The notes: generated by a model from the sequence alone, not told the origin. A DNA stretch of 64,000 nt from Stenocarpella maydis (GCA_002270565.1 NQMI01000026.1:310001-374000), one strand, 5' to 3'. Shown: positions 42,915-54,699, counted from the first letter of the stretch. A program made the numbers and translations.

Positions 42915-43475
42915 TCAGTCCCCGTCGCCGTCACCGAAGCTCAGCTTGATCTTCTTTGCCTTCTTCTTCGCCTTTGCCGGCTCCTTGGGCTTGTCCTCTG
43001 CGGCAGGTTTGTCGCTGGCGGTGCGACGGGGGCCCTCCACTGGGCCGGCCTTCTCCTGGCTGTCGCCCTCGGCGTCAGCGCCGACCACCTTGCCCAGCTT
43101 CCTCTTCTTGGAGCCCCCGATGGTGGCGGTCTTGACCTCCCGCCCGGCACCGCCGCCGTCCTTGTCCCCCTCTGCATCCCTGCCCTTGTCCTCAACATCG
43201 TCCCCGTCCGCGCCCGCCCCGGCGCCTTGGTCGGTGGTGACGGTGCCGTCGGCGGCGACCTCTACCCCCGCGACGACGTTCCCTTCGTCATCGACGATCA
43301 GGGGTGCGTCCTCGGCGTCCTGGCTGGCGGAGCGCGGCTTAACCTGGCGGCGGCGCGAGGCCAGTATGGGATCGGGCGAGTCGGCATCGACGGCGTGCTG
43401 CCCCCTGAGCCGGGCGAGGAAGGGCGGCAGTGACTGGTCGTAGTGCAAGTTCTTGCCCGTGATCCTGTTGGACAT
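42915..43475 (-). CDS. DUF4604-family protein
   Basis: Single exon, 186 aa, starting at ATG 43475 with MSNRITGKNLHYDQSLPPFL and ARLRGQ, the conserved N-terminus of the DUF4604 family (relatives of human KIAA1143). The remainder is acidic and disordered (VVAGVEVAADGTVTTDQGAG) with a Lys-rich GGSKKRKLGKVVG and a C-terminal KAKKKAKKIKLSFGDGDGD, the family's other conserved point. The molecular function is unknown; the basic motifs suggest nuclear location. The frame is open upstream to 43553, but the DUF4604 start is unambiguous. Confidence 0.85.
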   Translation of the reverse strand: MSNRITGKNLHYDQSLPPFLARLRGQHAVDADSPDPILASRRRQVKPRSASQDAEDAPLIVDDEGNVVAGVEVAADGTVTTDQGAGAGADGDDVEDKGRDAEGDKDGGGAGREVKTATIGGSKKRKLGKVVGADAEGDSQEKAGPVEGPRRTASDKPAAEDKPKEPAKAKKKAKKIKLSFGDGDGD

Positions 43476-44325
43476 GGTGCGCAGAGGTGAACCGCCGAGG
43501 AAGACACAGGTCGGGCCTGGCAGGTGGTTGTTCTTGCGGAGCTTAGGTACCACCGAGTACCTTGTTGCAAGTGTCAGGGTTGGGGTTTTGTCCTCGACTC
43601 TGCGGACCCTCCCTACTCCTTTCGTCGCTGACTGTATGCATCACTACAATCTGCCTTCTGCAACCCACCAACTTGCGCAGCCTTGTTCGTTCGTGGCAGG
43701 CCATAGCCCCAGATGTCCGAGACTAGCAATGTATTGCCGATCTCAAATGCACGAGGGCCCAATGGCGCTCATCCTCGACCACTGGCCCCAGGATTCTGGG
43801 TATCGAACCGAGAACGATGCAGCGCTACCATATGTCCGATGCTGAGCCCTCGCTTCATTGATACTCTTACCTTTTTTCTATGACAAGTTCTCCAAGAGCA
43901 TCGAGGCAGTGCTGAGCAGGGTGCACGACGTTGAGGCGCTCCTCAGGATATCCCTTCTCCACTGTGCCAAGGTATATATCATTATTGACGGCATAGATGA
44001 GTGCGGGAGGGACGAGCGCAAGAGCATCACCTCGTGGTTCCGAGACAGAGCGCACATGGTACGGAACCGCCACTGAAGGGCCATCTGCCAGTCGTTTGTT
44101 TTATCCGTACAGCTCCTGAGAGCGGGATCTGATTGATTTAGGGCTCAGCCGCTGAGGTATGTTCCAGACTATTCTCAAGTCCTATGCTGTAGTACCTAGG
44201 TATTTGCGGGCTTTCTTTTATGGGTCCCATGCGCAATATTGCATGGCGTCAAATTACATAATCCCATCGGCCGTGATTCATCACCACGCGGAGTTGTTTT
44301 CTTATTTTATACTATCAAACGTGAC
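43476..44325. other. intergenic holding an NLR relic
   Basis: Apart from the NACHT fragment at 43858-44076, no coding signal is seen. AT-rich short segments lie at 44200-44330. Confidence 0.45.
43858..44076 (+). pseudogene. NACHT/NLR-type NTPase fragment
   Basis: A 72-codon open stretch reads FFYDKFSKSIEAVLSRVHDV, then KVYIIIDGIDECGRDERKSI and TSWF. The hydrophobic run plus DGIDE is the Walker B of fungal NACHT proteins, and the following ERKSI-W-F is typical of the NACHT-ankyrin/HET group. No Walker A (GxxxxGKS/T) precedes it in the adjacent sequence, no continuation follows the TGA, and there is no initiating context. I read it as a remnant of a heterokaryon-incompatibility/NLR gene. Such genes turn over fast in fungi. 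Confidence 0.6.
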
Positions 44326-45454
44326 TTATTTTGCGCCCGGGGCGAACAAGACCTGCTTGGGGTCGTAATGGTACCTGACCTCACCGTGCCAGTAAGGAAC
44401 GGTGTCGACCTTTGCAATCTTCCAGGCCTCGTCGAGGGCGTTGACGACGTCAGCGGGCAGCGGCCCCTTTTCAATGTTGTCGAGGTTGTTGGCCAGCTGG
44501 TCGATGCCTGAGACGCCGATGATGATGCCATCGTTGCCATCTTTGATTCTGAGTTGAGAGTGGTGGACGATCCAGCGCAGGGCGGTCTCGACGAGGGAGA
44601 GGCCGTGCGGCTCGACAGCCTTCTCGACCAGCTGCAGGGCGTTGAAGGTAGAGTCGCGGAAGTAGCGGCCGCGATACATCTTGCCACTGCTGGCGGTGTC
44701 GCTGAAGCGGCCCTCGGCCGGGGTAAAGTCCTTTGACTTGATCTTGCCAGAGAAGAGCCCGCCGGCGATGGGGTTGTAGACGACAATATCGAGGCCGTAG
44801 CGGCGGCAGGCGGGGACCAGCTCGGTCTCGATGGAGCGGGTGATGGCATTGTACATGCCCTGGTACACTGTGGGCCGGACCCAACCATTGTACTTGGCCG
44901 TCAGGCAAATCTCGGCGACCTCGAAGGCAGTGAAGTTGGAGATGCCCAGGCGGACGAACTTTCCCTGCTTGTGCAGCTTGTCGAGGGCCTCGAGGGTCTC
45001 TGCGAAGGGGGTCGCGCGGTCCTGAGACATCTGCTGTCAGCTACTTCACCGGGGCCGGAAGAAGGACCGCACGAGGGAGAGGATGGGCGAGGCATACGGC
45101 GGCGTGCAGGTACAAGAGGTCGACACAGTCGGTGCCCAGCTCCTCGAGGCTGGTCTCGACGCTGGCGGCGACCTTGTCGGCGGTGTTGTCACCCGGGTTG
45201 GCGGGATACTTGACTTTAGTGGCCAAGGTGAGGCCCCTCTCCTTCCAGCCGGCCTCGCGTGTAAAAGCCTCCTGCTGGCCGCCGGCGTAGATGCGGGCGG
45301 TGTCGACTTCGCTGTAGCCGCGCTGCTGGTAGAGATCGAGGATCTTTGCGAACTCCGTGGCCGAGGTGATACGAGCGCCGGTGGCCTCGTCTGTGCCAAA
45401 GGTCATGAGGCCTAGTATGACCCGTGGGGTGGGGGATGCCGCGACGAGAGGCAT
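44326..45454 (-). CDS. AKR7-type aldo-keto reductase (aflatoxin-aldehyde-reductase-like)
   Basis: Two exons: 45454-45098 and 45021-44326 (350 aa). The second exon starts at GAC after ATGTCTCAG to give LYLHAADRATPFAETL, the usual AKR7 wording. The tetrad is D51 and Y56 (SEVDTARIY), K80 (LATKVKYP) and H117 (LLYLHAA). FVRLGISNFTAFEVAEI, GMYNAITRSIETELVPACRR, DIVVYNPIAGGLFSGKIKS and RYHYDPKQVL follow as in the family. AKR7 enzymes reduce dialdehydes and succinic semialdehyde with NADPH, a detoxifying role. It is distinct from the other two AKRs in this window (different subfamilies), so it is not a tandem duplicate. Confidence 0.93.
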
Positions 45455-46439
45455 GATGGGTGGGATGTATATCTATGTGTGCGCGCGCGTACGTGTGCGC
45501 TTGTACACAGCATCTATGATATTCTTTCCTCGGGTTGACTGGACAGATGGAGGCAGTATTGTGCCTCCTTGAAGACAGGACGAGTCCACGCAGGGCAGAC
45601 ACGGCAGACGGTATAGCTATAGGTGGGTATACATTTAACCACAGGTAGATATACTAGAGACGGAGATATGGACGCGGCATTGCTGTTATCGCCTAACCGC
45701 CACCTCATGGTAGCAGTACCAGCTGGACCAAACACTCGCTACATGGCAGGGTGTGCCGGGGTGGAGTCGTGTCTGGGAGCTTGAGCTCGGGCCGAGCTAG
45801 ACTAGGATAGGTATGCACGAGGTGGAAAACACACAGACTGTGGGGAGCAGGGTGTGAGGTGATGGATATAATCCGTACACCAGGTGTGTCTGTGTTGGCT
45901 GACCTGATTGCCCGTCTGAATAGAGCGGGACTTGCTCACGGACAGGACTGGGAGATATGCACCCAGGGACCATGTGGTAGTAGTCCCTTGGAAGTAATAG
46001 GCAATTTTGCATGGCCGTTCTCATAGTTGCACGTGCGTCCACCCAAGATAGATAGCCCTCCCAGATCCAATGACGCTGTCATGTTGAAGGAGGCTTGATC
46101 TGAGTCCTAATAAAAGGCGTAGCTGTACCCCCCCGCCCCCAGCCAGCCACCACACGCCATGGCAGCTTCCATCTCGCCCATATGTGTCCGCGTATCGTAC
46201 GGTGGGCCATTGACTGACTGACAGACACGTTTTTTTTTTTTTATCATGCAGAGTCACACTCGCAGCCATATTCATAGTCGCACAGGATCGCCGACCCCTG
46301 CTTGCCTGTCCAGGGCATAGCTGCTCGTGCACGCGGCCCGCCAGGGAGACGAGCACCTGAACACAGCAACCACTTCAGGTCTTGCAATCCCCTCGACGCT
46401 GGTCATCAACCAACATCCTCAAGAAGCTTCAACGCTGGC
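45455..46439. other. divergent intergenic region, AKR7 / SDR
   Basis: About 1 kb between two divergent starts. Contains (GCGC/GT)-rich words at 45478-45500 and a T run at 46229-46241. No gene seen. Confidence 0.45.
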
Positions 46440-47537
46440 ATGGAAATCCTGAGCCTCCCCTCGCTGGCCCGGGGAGACAGCCTCGTGGCCGTGCTGTCCT
46501 CGTGGGCCGGCGTGCTGGCCTTGATCCGGGTCGTCTACAGCATCGCCAGCTTCGTCTCGCCCTTCCTCCGCCCCTCCCGGCTGGGCCGCTACCTCCACGA
46601 GACTGAAGGCAGGCCGGCGTGGGCACTGGTCACGGGCGCCTCGGACGGTATAGGGAGACAGTTCTGCCACCAGCTGGCCGCCCGCGGCTTCAACGTCGTC
46701 CTGCACGGCCGCAACCCCTCGAAGCTGGCCCGCGTGAGGGACGAGCTGGAGAGGGCGTTCCCACAGCGGCAGTTCCGCTCGCTCATCGCAGACGGGTCCG
46801 CCATCGCCTGCGCAAGCTGCCGCCCCGCGACGCCATCGCCATCGCCATCGCCATCGCCACCGGCACCGGCCTCCGCCCCTGCCGGGGGCTCCAGCGTCGA
46901 CAACAGGCAGCCGCCCCCCGTCGGCTTCGACGCCATCGCCGCCTCGCTGGCAGACATCAACCTCACCGTGCTCATCAACAACGCCGGCGGCGGCGTGGCC
47001 AACCCCGTCTACCAGTTCCTGCAGGACTGCTCCGAGGCGCGGCTCGTCGGCAACATCAACCTCAACGCCGTGTTCCCCCTCCTCCTGCAGGCCCGCCTGC
47101 TGCCCCAGCTGCTGCGGGCCGCGCCCTCGCTCGTCCTCAACATCGGCTCCCTGTCCGACAATGGCCTGCCCATGCTGGCCTCGTACGCCTCCAGCAAGAA
47201 GTTCGCCGACACCGCCTCCCGCATCCTCGCGCGCGAGCTGGTCCTGCAGGGCCGCCGCGCCGACCTCGAGGTCCTGTCCGTGCGCGTCGGCGAGGTCACC
47301 GGCACCTCGTACAACTCCCACCCAGCCTCCCTCTTCGAGCCCGACGCCGCCACAATGGCCCGCGCGGCGCTCGCGCGCGTCGGCTGCGGGCGCTCCTCCG
47401 TCGTCGGCTACTTCCCCCACGCCCTGCAGCAGGCCGCCGTGGAGCTGGCCCCGTCCCGGGCCAGGGAGCAGTCGTTTCTGGACGTCATAAGGGAGCGCTG
47501 GAGGCAGGACCAGGAGAAGATGGCCAAGAATGCCTGA
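46440..47537 (+). CDS. membrane-associated short-chain dehydrogenase/reductase (17beta-HSD12/3-ketoacyl-CoA-reductase-like)
   Basis: Single exon, 365 aa from ATG 46440 (MEILSLPSLARG). Residues 20-45 are hydrophobic (WAGVLALIRVVYSIASFVSP), a likely ER membrane anchor. The Rossmann motifs are TGASDGIG (65-72), NNAGGG (about 180), catalytic Ser in LNIGSLSDNG (about 236) and YASSKK (Y249, K253). The order and anchor match Ifa38/HSD17B12-type enzymes, which reduce 3-ketoacyl-CoA in very-long-chain fatty-acid elongation, but sequence around the active site is divergent, so a paralog acting on another lipid or steroid is likely. A Pro/Ser/Ala insertion of about 40 residues (110-150), made by a GCCATC repeat, interrupts the loop after the second beta-alpha unit. 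Confidence 0.88.
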   Translation: MEILSLPSLARGDSLVAVLSSWAGVLALIRVVYSIASFVSPFLRPSRLGRYLHETEGRPAWALVTGASDGIGRQFCHQLAARGFNVVLHGRNPSKLARVRDELERAFPQRQFRSLIADGSAIACASCRPATPSPSPSPSPPAPASAPAGGSSVDNRQPPPVGFDAIAASLADINLTVLINNAGGGVANPVYQFLQDCSEARLVGNINLNAVFPLLLQARLLPQLLRAAPSLVLNIGSLSDNGLPMLASYASSKKFADTASRILARELVLQGRRADLEVLSVRVGEVTGTSYNSHPASLFEPDAATMARAALARVGCGRSSVVGYFPHALQQAAVELAPSRAREQSFLDVIRERWRQDQEKMAKNA

Positions 47538-48001
47538 GTGAGTGCCCAGCGGCGACTGGACCATGCTGAGGAACCTGCATCCTGTGCGCGCAATGGTATG
47601 ATATGATATGCTCGATTACTACAGCTCCCATTGCGGGAAGGGTATCTTCTATAATGATTTCCAAAAAAGCCCCTAAACGCCCCTCTGTGTCAAACATGGC
47701 CAAAATAGCACCCGTGGCCACCCCGCCATTCGCCCTGCTTTTTGACACGGTGTTTTGCCTCTCTTATCCCAAGAGTGCGGGTGCAGCCGTTGCTTGCACC
47801 CCCTCCTAACTCCTAACCAACACGCTCACCGTCCAAAACCAAACTAGAAAAAAAGAGAAGAAAAAAAAAGGAAAAAAAAAAGAGAAGAGTGCCACTAGGT
47901 GACATTGTTGTGACTGCACCAATCAGGAGACAGGCAGACGTCGCCTGTCTGTTTTCTACTGGCTGACATCGCTTTTCGCCAAGGACCGGATAGGGTGCTC
48001 A
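47538..48001. other. intergenic between convergent genes
   Basis: Contains an A/G-rich tract at 47848-47887 (AAAAAAAGAGAAG type). No gene. Confidence 0.5.
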
Positions 48002-48667
48002 TCAAGATTCGGTTTGTATGTGCATCGTACCGAAATTGCCGTCGACGTCGACGTCACTGTCCTCGTCCATCTGTGCGGTGTCGGGAGTGGCAGGTTGTTC
48101 GTCCGAGGAGCTGTCAGTCTCGGCCCAGTCCGCCATTGTGTCCTCGTCGCCCGAGCTGAGAGAGCAGGCGTCATCCTCGTCGGCGCCTCCCTCGCTGCAG
48201 CAGCCGGCAGCGTGGTGCACCGCCCTGGAGGCCATCAGGTCGTGGCTGCTCTCTGCCAGGCGCTGGGGGAACCTATCCCCAAGAAGCATTCCCATGGCTG
48301 GCGCCGGGCTGTTGCCCATCTTGGCGTAGAGGCCCTGGAGGTTGCCGACCGAGAGCTTCAGCATCTGCTCCCAGTCGCCGGCCGACCGGGCCCTGTCGGC
48401 GGGGCTCAATGGCTTGTTGGTGACGGGTATAGGCCTGTCGACGCGCCTGCGTTTGCTGACGCCGGCTGGGCCGTTCTCTGGGCGTTGCCTCACTTCACTG
48501 CCGGCTCTCCGCTTGAGGGCGACGGCAGACCTCCTCCTCAGCGGCAGGAGCCCGGCGCTCTTGGGACCCGCGATGTGTATTTGCTCGGCGACATGCTGAC
48601 GGGCCCAGTCCTGCTCGGAGCCAGCGTCGGCGATGAAGGGTGCGGATGAGTGGTTTGCGAACTCCAT
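48002..48667 (-). CDS. small acidic protein of unknown function
   Basis: Single exon, 221 aa from ATG 48667. The protein begins MEFANHSSAPFIADAGSEQD, has a bipartite basic stretch (LPLRRRSAVALKRRAGSEVR and SKRRRVDRP) consistent with nuclear import, a short possibly helical block (GDWEQMLKLSVGNLQGLYAK MG), and a strongly acidic Ser/Asp C-terminus (SLSSGDEDTMADWAETDSSSDE). The reading frame and composition look like a real gene, convergent with the SDR. I do not recognise a family. Confidence 0.6.
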   Translation of the reverse strand: MEFANHSSAPFIADAGSEQDWARQHVAEQIHIAGPKSAGLLPLRRRSAVALKRRAGSEVRQRPENGPAGVSKRRRVDRPIPVTNKPLSPADRARSAGDWEQMLKLSVGNLQGLYAKMGNSPAPAMGMLLGDRFPQRLAESSHDLMASRAVHHAAGCCSEGGADEDDACSLSSGDEDTMADWAETDSSSDEQPATPDTAQMDEDSDVDVDGNFGTMHIQTES

Positions 48668-51600
48668 GACCAGACGGAGAAATCGTTGATAAAGGCGAGT
48701 AAGCAGACGGAATTGAATGTATATCAGTCAAGAGAGGTTGGATAGGCTTTCTTTTCCGTCCTTGTAAACAAACAAACGGAAGTTGGGTTTAGGAAACACG
48801 AGGGGGGAAGGGAAGATAAACAAAACCAGCATGACGGGAGGAGATGAGGTCGGACAGGGGCGCACCCATATATATGAAAGCCGGGAGGCCAAAAGGGCCC
48901 TTCAAGGCAGGAATGGAAGGAATATCATTATCGACTGGATTAAGAGAGTTCGTGCCCCGTGCGGCGAGCACCCACGCCGTCGGTCTGTGGAACCGTCAAG
49001 GCTCACACAGGGAGCACAAGGAGCCAAAGCTTGGATGCGACGTCCCGTTGGTGCCGCCCGCCGTCGATGGCAGGCGAGCAGGGGTGGCCGGGCGCGGCGA
49101 TGCGGGCCAATCTGGATGTGAAACGTGAGACTCAACGTGCGTCTGCAGGAGCTCACAGGGTGGCTTGTTTCGAGTCGCCTCTCGCCTGGCCCACCTGTCG
49201 CACCTTGACCTTCGTTTCGTGATCTTGACCGGCCCTCAAGAGTGGACGGAGAGAGATCAGTAGAGATCAGGTTGCATTGTGTAGTGTGCCGGATAGACGC
49301 AACTTCAGAATGTGTGCGACTCGAGAGAGAAAGACGAGGCCCGCGGGTTTTTCGGGTCTAAGCCACGCATTGTACTTTGTAATCTTCGGCCGCTCCGCAA
49401 TCTCAGGCAACACAAGAATCCATCTGCCACACATGGCCGACGTCCCAGCGCTCGTGATCTCCGGGGGGAACCAGAAAAGCCATTGTGCACCCCGTACCTG
49501 AGCCTACAGCAGCACAGGAGCCGTACTGTGGCCCCGGCGGCCCCCGACCTCAAAACCGAGGTTTCCAAATTTAGCAGGGCGATGGGAAGGAAATTCGGCC
49601 GATGGGCACAGCAAGATCCACATGACGCCCCTCCCCCAACCGCGCCCATGACGAACGCACCAACGCCCACAGTGCCCAGGCTCTGTAGTATACGTCCGTG
49701 CCGCTGTGGTACGTAGTAGAAAGCCCCGACAGAAGATGTTGCGGGACCGTGGATGCAGGGTGTCTATGCTCCTCGATGGTCTGTCCCGCCCGAGTGTTTG
49801 TTGCCCAGTGGGTTGAGAGCTACGCGCAAAGCAGGGGAGATGGCTTAGAATAGCAACATATCCCGTCCCCGTTGGTAGCCAGACAGAGAGGCCCGACCGC
49901 GATCGTGGCCTGGTCTGTTGGTGGATTTCCCGCCAGACGGCCTGCAGGATTACACTAGATGGGTTCCTCCCTCGGTCAGCAGCACGCCCGCACTTGATAG
50001 GTAGATACTACTGCTATGCATGTAAATAGCTGCTCAAGCCTGGCCGGCTGTTGGACTGACTGCCTGTTGCCTGGCAAGCTGTTGGCTGGCTGGTGTTCTG
50101 TGCTGTCTTGAGTCAAATGCCGAGGGGTGCCATGGTTTGCTTGCATGAATCTTGAATTTCTGGCCCTGCCTGGACCTGGATGCTGACTCCTTGACCGAGC
50201 CCCCGCAGGATTGGCGGGCGCTTAGCTAGAGCAGATTGTTTTGCGCAGGCATACTGAACAGAAAAGAAGAACGGCAGCATCTAGATGATGGCGATCGCGT
50301 CGCGGGACGAAAAAGATGAGATAAAAACCGCCCGCGACGTGACACGACGAGGCCGGGACACGGCGAGATGAAAGCTGTCGAGGGAGGGAGGAGAGTGTGT
50401 CACGATTGTCTTGATCGCCCCGGATCATGTCAAGCCAAGTTGCGCACGAGTAACTCGACTCGTATGCAGCCTTGAGCAAGGTCAACAGCCACCAAGTTGG
50501 GTTCCCGGAGGCCATGAAGGTTGATGCACATGTGCGCAAATAGTAGAATACGAGATTGTGCTCGTGATGGACTCACAACACGGTCAGGGTTCAGGTTCTC
50601 AGNNNNATCATGGGGGGCGGGGTGGGGTTTGCCCAGCCCGTGACAAGTCTCATCTCCGACAGCAAGGCAAAGCGTCCGTGGTATGCTTGCGTGGCGGCTA
50701 GTAAAAGTAGGATGGACCTAACAGTACTGCAAGGTCATGAATTGCCATGTTAAGATTATGATAATAGGGCATGCAGTATAGCGTATGGCAAATTGAGTGA
50801 CCAGCCCTGATACTTTGCATACCTACTTTACGGAGGCATTGTGGAACTCAAAAGATATTTAGGAGCCGTGATTAATTCTCTCTGTCCCAAGTTCCCACAA
50901 CAAGCTCGTTAGAATGCGGTCGCCAGCCTGCCAGCCTGCCAGCCTGCCACCAACCCATGCATGTCATTCGAGATTCTTCCACGGGTGCCGTAGTGTAGTG
51001 TAGTGTGATTGTCAGGGTCTGCCCGATTGTGGCAAAGGCGAAAAGGGGTTGCTTGCTTGGTAAGGGGTGGAAGAGATGGGATGGGCGGCAGGGATGGGAG
51101 GGGATGAATCAAGTGGAAGGGATGAGATGGGATGGCGGTAGGAACTTGCAGAGAGTCCAAGATGATTATTTCCTGCGCGTCCATGTGCGTGCGTAGGTAT
51201 TCGACTCGCAGTACTTGCAGACAGACAAAGCCAAAGAGACAAGCTTGAGCACTCGAGAGCATTGAGGAGGGTACGTACCAGCTGGCATGCCCCACATTAA
51301 AGCCCGCTTATCTCGCCTATCTACCAACCAGCGGCCTCAGTTCTGGACACGCTAGCCCCGTTCCAGTACCCGACCAATAGCCATCCATGTCTCTCCGTCC
51401 GTCCCTCCCCCGTTCTGGCCCCGTCTACATAGCACACTATGTAGTGTACGTACACACACCAGTACCAGCACCACAGCAAGCACCAAGACGAGACCCAGCC
51501 GGACCAGGAGGAACCTAGGCCAGATAACGAACGGACACCAACACTTGTCCATCCACAGGCTGGCTCACTTCTCACCTTAAACTCAACGCATCCAACCCGC

Positions 51601-52077
51601 CCGCTGCAGAAATAACCACAGCGTTGCGACACGGCACCACACTACACGACACTCTCCTCGCCTCGGCCTCGACTCTCCTCGGATTGGATTGGATCGGTTC
51701 GGGCATCGACCACCATCCATCCGCCCTCCTCGATGCCCCCGACAACGGGCTCTTCGTAGAGCACCCGCCCATCCTGACAACCCACAAACCAACCAGCCAG
51801 CCAGACCAAAGCGGACCAAACCAAACCAAACCACACCAAACCAAAGACACCACAAGACGTGCAGGCCTGTCGGAGCTGTTCGCCTTGGCACGTCCTCTCC
51901 CGCCCAACGCCTTTCCCTTTGCAAAAACCGCAACTTGAGGGGGATATTTTCTTCCCTTGCCGCTCGTTAATCACCACCACTCGCACCCTAACTCGTCTCG
52001 CCGCCCTTCACACGTCGCGTCGCATACCATCACCGTATCCACACCATCGCGGCCCCCAAACAGGCTCCTCGCCCGCT
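48668..52077. other. long intergenic region with assembly gap
   Basis: About 3.4 kb without a supported gene. Contains four N's (50603-50606), a short GCCTGCCA repeat (50924-50950) and a CCAAACCAAA-rich stretch (51800-51850) in what is probably the long 5' leader of the mannosyltransferase gene. Confidence 0.45.
50603..50606. other. assembly gap (4 N)
   Basis: Four undetermined bases followed by a G-rich stretch (GGGGGGCGGGGTGGGG), a likely sequencing block. Confidence 0.95.
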
Positions 52078-53931
52078 ATGGATCTGATCCGCCGGGCTGG
52101 GAAGGCCCTCTCGGGCCCTCCGCCACTCCCAACCGCCGACGAGAAGCTTCACAAGTCCAAGTCACAACCCACGAGGTTATGGTCACGCCTGGCCTTCTTC
52201 CGGAGACCCCTCCGCCTCAGGGGGAACTCGGCCGTCTCCATACCCCTCGGCGTCGTGATACTCTTCCCCCTCATCGTCGTCATCCTCATCCTCGTCCTCT
52301 TTGTCAGGCATCCCAACTCAGCTGGGAGGATATTGATGCCCGCCGGCGCTCCTCCGGCCATCAGGTAAATACAACCCTCCTCTCCTGCACAGAAGATGCT
52401 CCTACACCTGCCTTGTCGTGAGTCTGCTGCTGACCTGCCCTCTCCCACAGGAAAATCAGCGAGAAATACGACAAGGTCTTTGTCGAGGGCTGCCTGGAAC
52501 CAGACACGTCAAAGCCTAGAGCCAACGGTGCCTTCGTCGTCCTCGCCAGGAACAAGGAGCTGGAGGGTGTCATCCAGTCCGTCAAGTCCATCGAGCGCCA
52601 CTTCAATCGCTGGTACCACTACCCCTACGTCTTCCTCAACGATGGCGACTTCAACCAGACCTTCAAGGACACTATCAGGAACTACACCTCCGCCCCGGTT
52701 GAGTTTGGCAAGGTCGGCCCTGACATGTGGGGTTTCCCCGACTGGATAGACCCAAAGGTTGCCAAGGAAGGCATCGCGAAGCAAGGTGACGCCGCTGTCA
52801 TGTACGGCGGCCTTGAAAGTTACCACGCCATGTGCAGGTTCTACTCTGGGTCAGTCTTGCCCCCGTATAGCACGCAGCCCCTCTGACAGACGTCGATGAC
52901 CAGCTAACATGGCAAACAGCTTCTTCTACAAGCACCCTCTCCTTGCCAAGTACGAGTGGTACTGGCGCCTGGAGCCCGAGATCAGCTACTTCTGTGACAT
53001 CACCTAGTATGAACAGCCCGAGACCCAGAAATCCTTCCACTCTTTTTGCTCGCTTTCTGACGACCCCCCCTGCAGTGATCCCTTCCTGGCCATGATCGAG
53101 GCCAACAAGACATACGGCTTCACTATTGCTGTCAAAGAGCTACGAGAAACCGTGCCGAATATATGGCGCTACGCCTCCGCCTACAAGCGCATGAACAACC
53201 TAACCTCCAAGGGTCTGTGGGAGATGTTTGTCGAACCCAAGCCGGAGCCTGAGCACAACGAGCCCCCGCAAGACCCAGAATCGCCACCCCTGCCCGAGGA
53301 GATCCTGCGCTCCGAGCCCGGCCGTAACGGCCTGCCCGAGATAGACCCGGAGGCCATGGAGGGCGAAAGCTACAACATGTGCCACTTCTGGTCCAACTTC
53401 GAGATCGCCCGCCTGAGCTTCTTCAGGAGCAAGGAGTACGAGGACTTCTTCGAGATGATGGACCGCAGCGGTGGCTTCTGGATGGAACGCGTAAGTTGTC
53501 GAGGCAGCCACGCCCTACTCCCCCATTCTCATATATATATGTCCCGACCTGTTTCGGGGCACAACTCGAGCTAACCTGTTCCACAGTGGGGTGATGCACC
53601 CATCCACTCACTCGCCGCCGGAGCTCTCCTGTCCCCGCGCGACATCCACTACTTCCGCGACTTCGGGTACCGACACACCACCATCCAGCATTGTCCCGCC
53701 AATGCACCTCTCGGGCGACAACTGCCCCGGCAACCGTACCTCGAGAAGACGACACTGGACGAGCGCAAGCGCTTCGAGGAGGACGACTACTGGGAGCACT
53801 GGGACCCACCAAAGGAGAACGGCGTGGGCTGCCGGTGCCGCTGCGACACAGATATCGTCGACGTAGAAGGCAAGGAAGGCAGCTGTATGGCCGAATGGGT
53901 CGACGTCGCCGGCGGATGGGCCAGCCCTTAG
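52078..53931 (+). CDS. KRE2/MNT1-type alpha-1,2-mannosyltransferase (GT15)
   Basis: Five exons: 52078-52364, 52451-52849, 52920-53006, 53076-53490, 53587-53931 (510 aa). It is a type II Golgi protein: cytosolic residues 1-52, signal anchor about 53-76 (SIPLGVVILFPLIVVILILV), then a Pro-rich stem and the lumenal catalytic domain. GT15 hallmarks are NGAFVVLARNKEL, FNRWYHYPYVFLNDGDF, WYWRLEPEISYFCDITYDPF (donor/Mn site region), YNMCHFWSNFEIARLSFFRS, and the C-terminal WGDAPIHSLAAGALL with HYFRDFGYRH. The enzyme adds alpha-1,2-mannose to O- and N-glycans from GDP-mannose. Motifs cross every splice site. A Pro/Glu-rich insertion (PKPEPEHNEPPQDPESPPLP) sits before the catalytic YNMCH. Confidence 0.95.
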
Positions 53932-54699
53932 AAGGGGTGAGAATCTGCCAGATGGGTCCCAGAGCCAGTCCCGCTTGGATTGGACGGAGGAGGATTGTGC
54001 ATACAAAATTACCAACGCCGGGCCTGGCTGGCCTGGCGACGATGTGAACGGATGCAGACACGATGTAGAAGCTGCCATGACTGGGCTGGGAACGACCGGG
54101 CAAGGGCTGCGGCAGGGCTGAGCTTGGGAAGCCTGTGCATGACGTTGCACGTCGGATTTTTGTTTATATTCGGCCACAAGGAAAGCCACAGAGTAGCGAG
54201 CACCGCACATGCGTGCGTGGGGAGGTTTCAACGGCGTCTCTGCTGGGGCGGATACCACTCGACCAAGAAGGGGCGCTGTTCAAATTACAGTCAGTCATAT
54301 CTGCATATTGTTCTGCATAGAGCCAAGCGGGGAGAAGGAATGGAAAGGAGCTAAGGGGTACTGTTGTCTGCTAGGAGCGAGGAGGATTAGAAGAGCAGAG
54401 GTATGGCCCCTTCTGTCTGGACTGGTGTGATGCCACAGAAACGCACACATACAGTACGGACATTCTGAGCACCTCGCCGTTCTTCTCCTGTGCTGCTGCT
54501 GCTCTCTCGCTTCCCTTTTTATCAGATATACAACGAGACCATATATTTAATCGGAATGAACTGGGTAGGCATTGGCTTAAGAAGCTGCGCTCGGTTGTGC
54601 ATGCGTGTTTCTGGGGGCATCTTGTGTGCCAGGTTTCGGAACGTCTATCGAGATAGGTAGTGTCTATGGCCACGGCGAACCGTCCTCGGGCCCGGACTC
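53932..54699. other. intergenic between convergent genes
   Basis: 3' flanks of the mannosyltransferase and the dehydratase. No supported feature. Confidence 0.45.

Noticed and set aside
43790..43865. Possible tRNA on the minus strand (GGTTCGATACCC-like B box)
   Set aside because: The T-stem has a mismatch, and no 5' segment pairs with the putative acceptor strand; no anticodon arm could be folded.
46419..47564. 381-codon minus-strand open frame opposite the SDR gene
   Set aside because: It is the shadow of GC-rich third codon positions; the plus frame has all SDR motifs, while the antisense product is Gly/Glu/His-rich without a domain.
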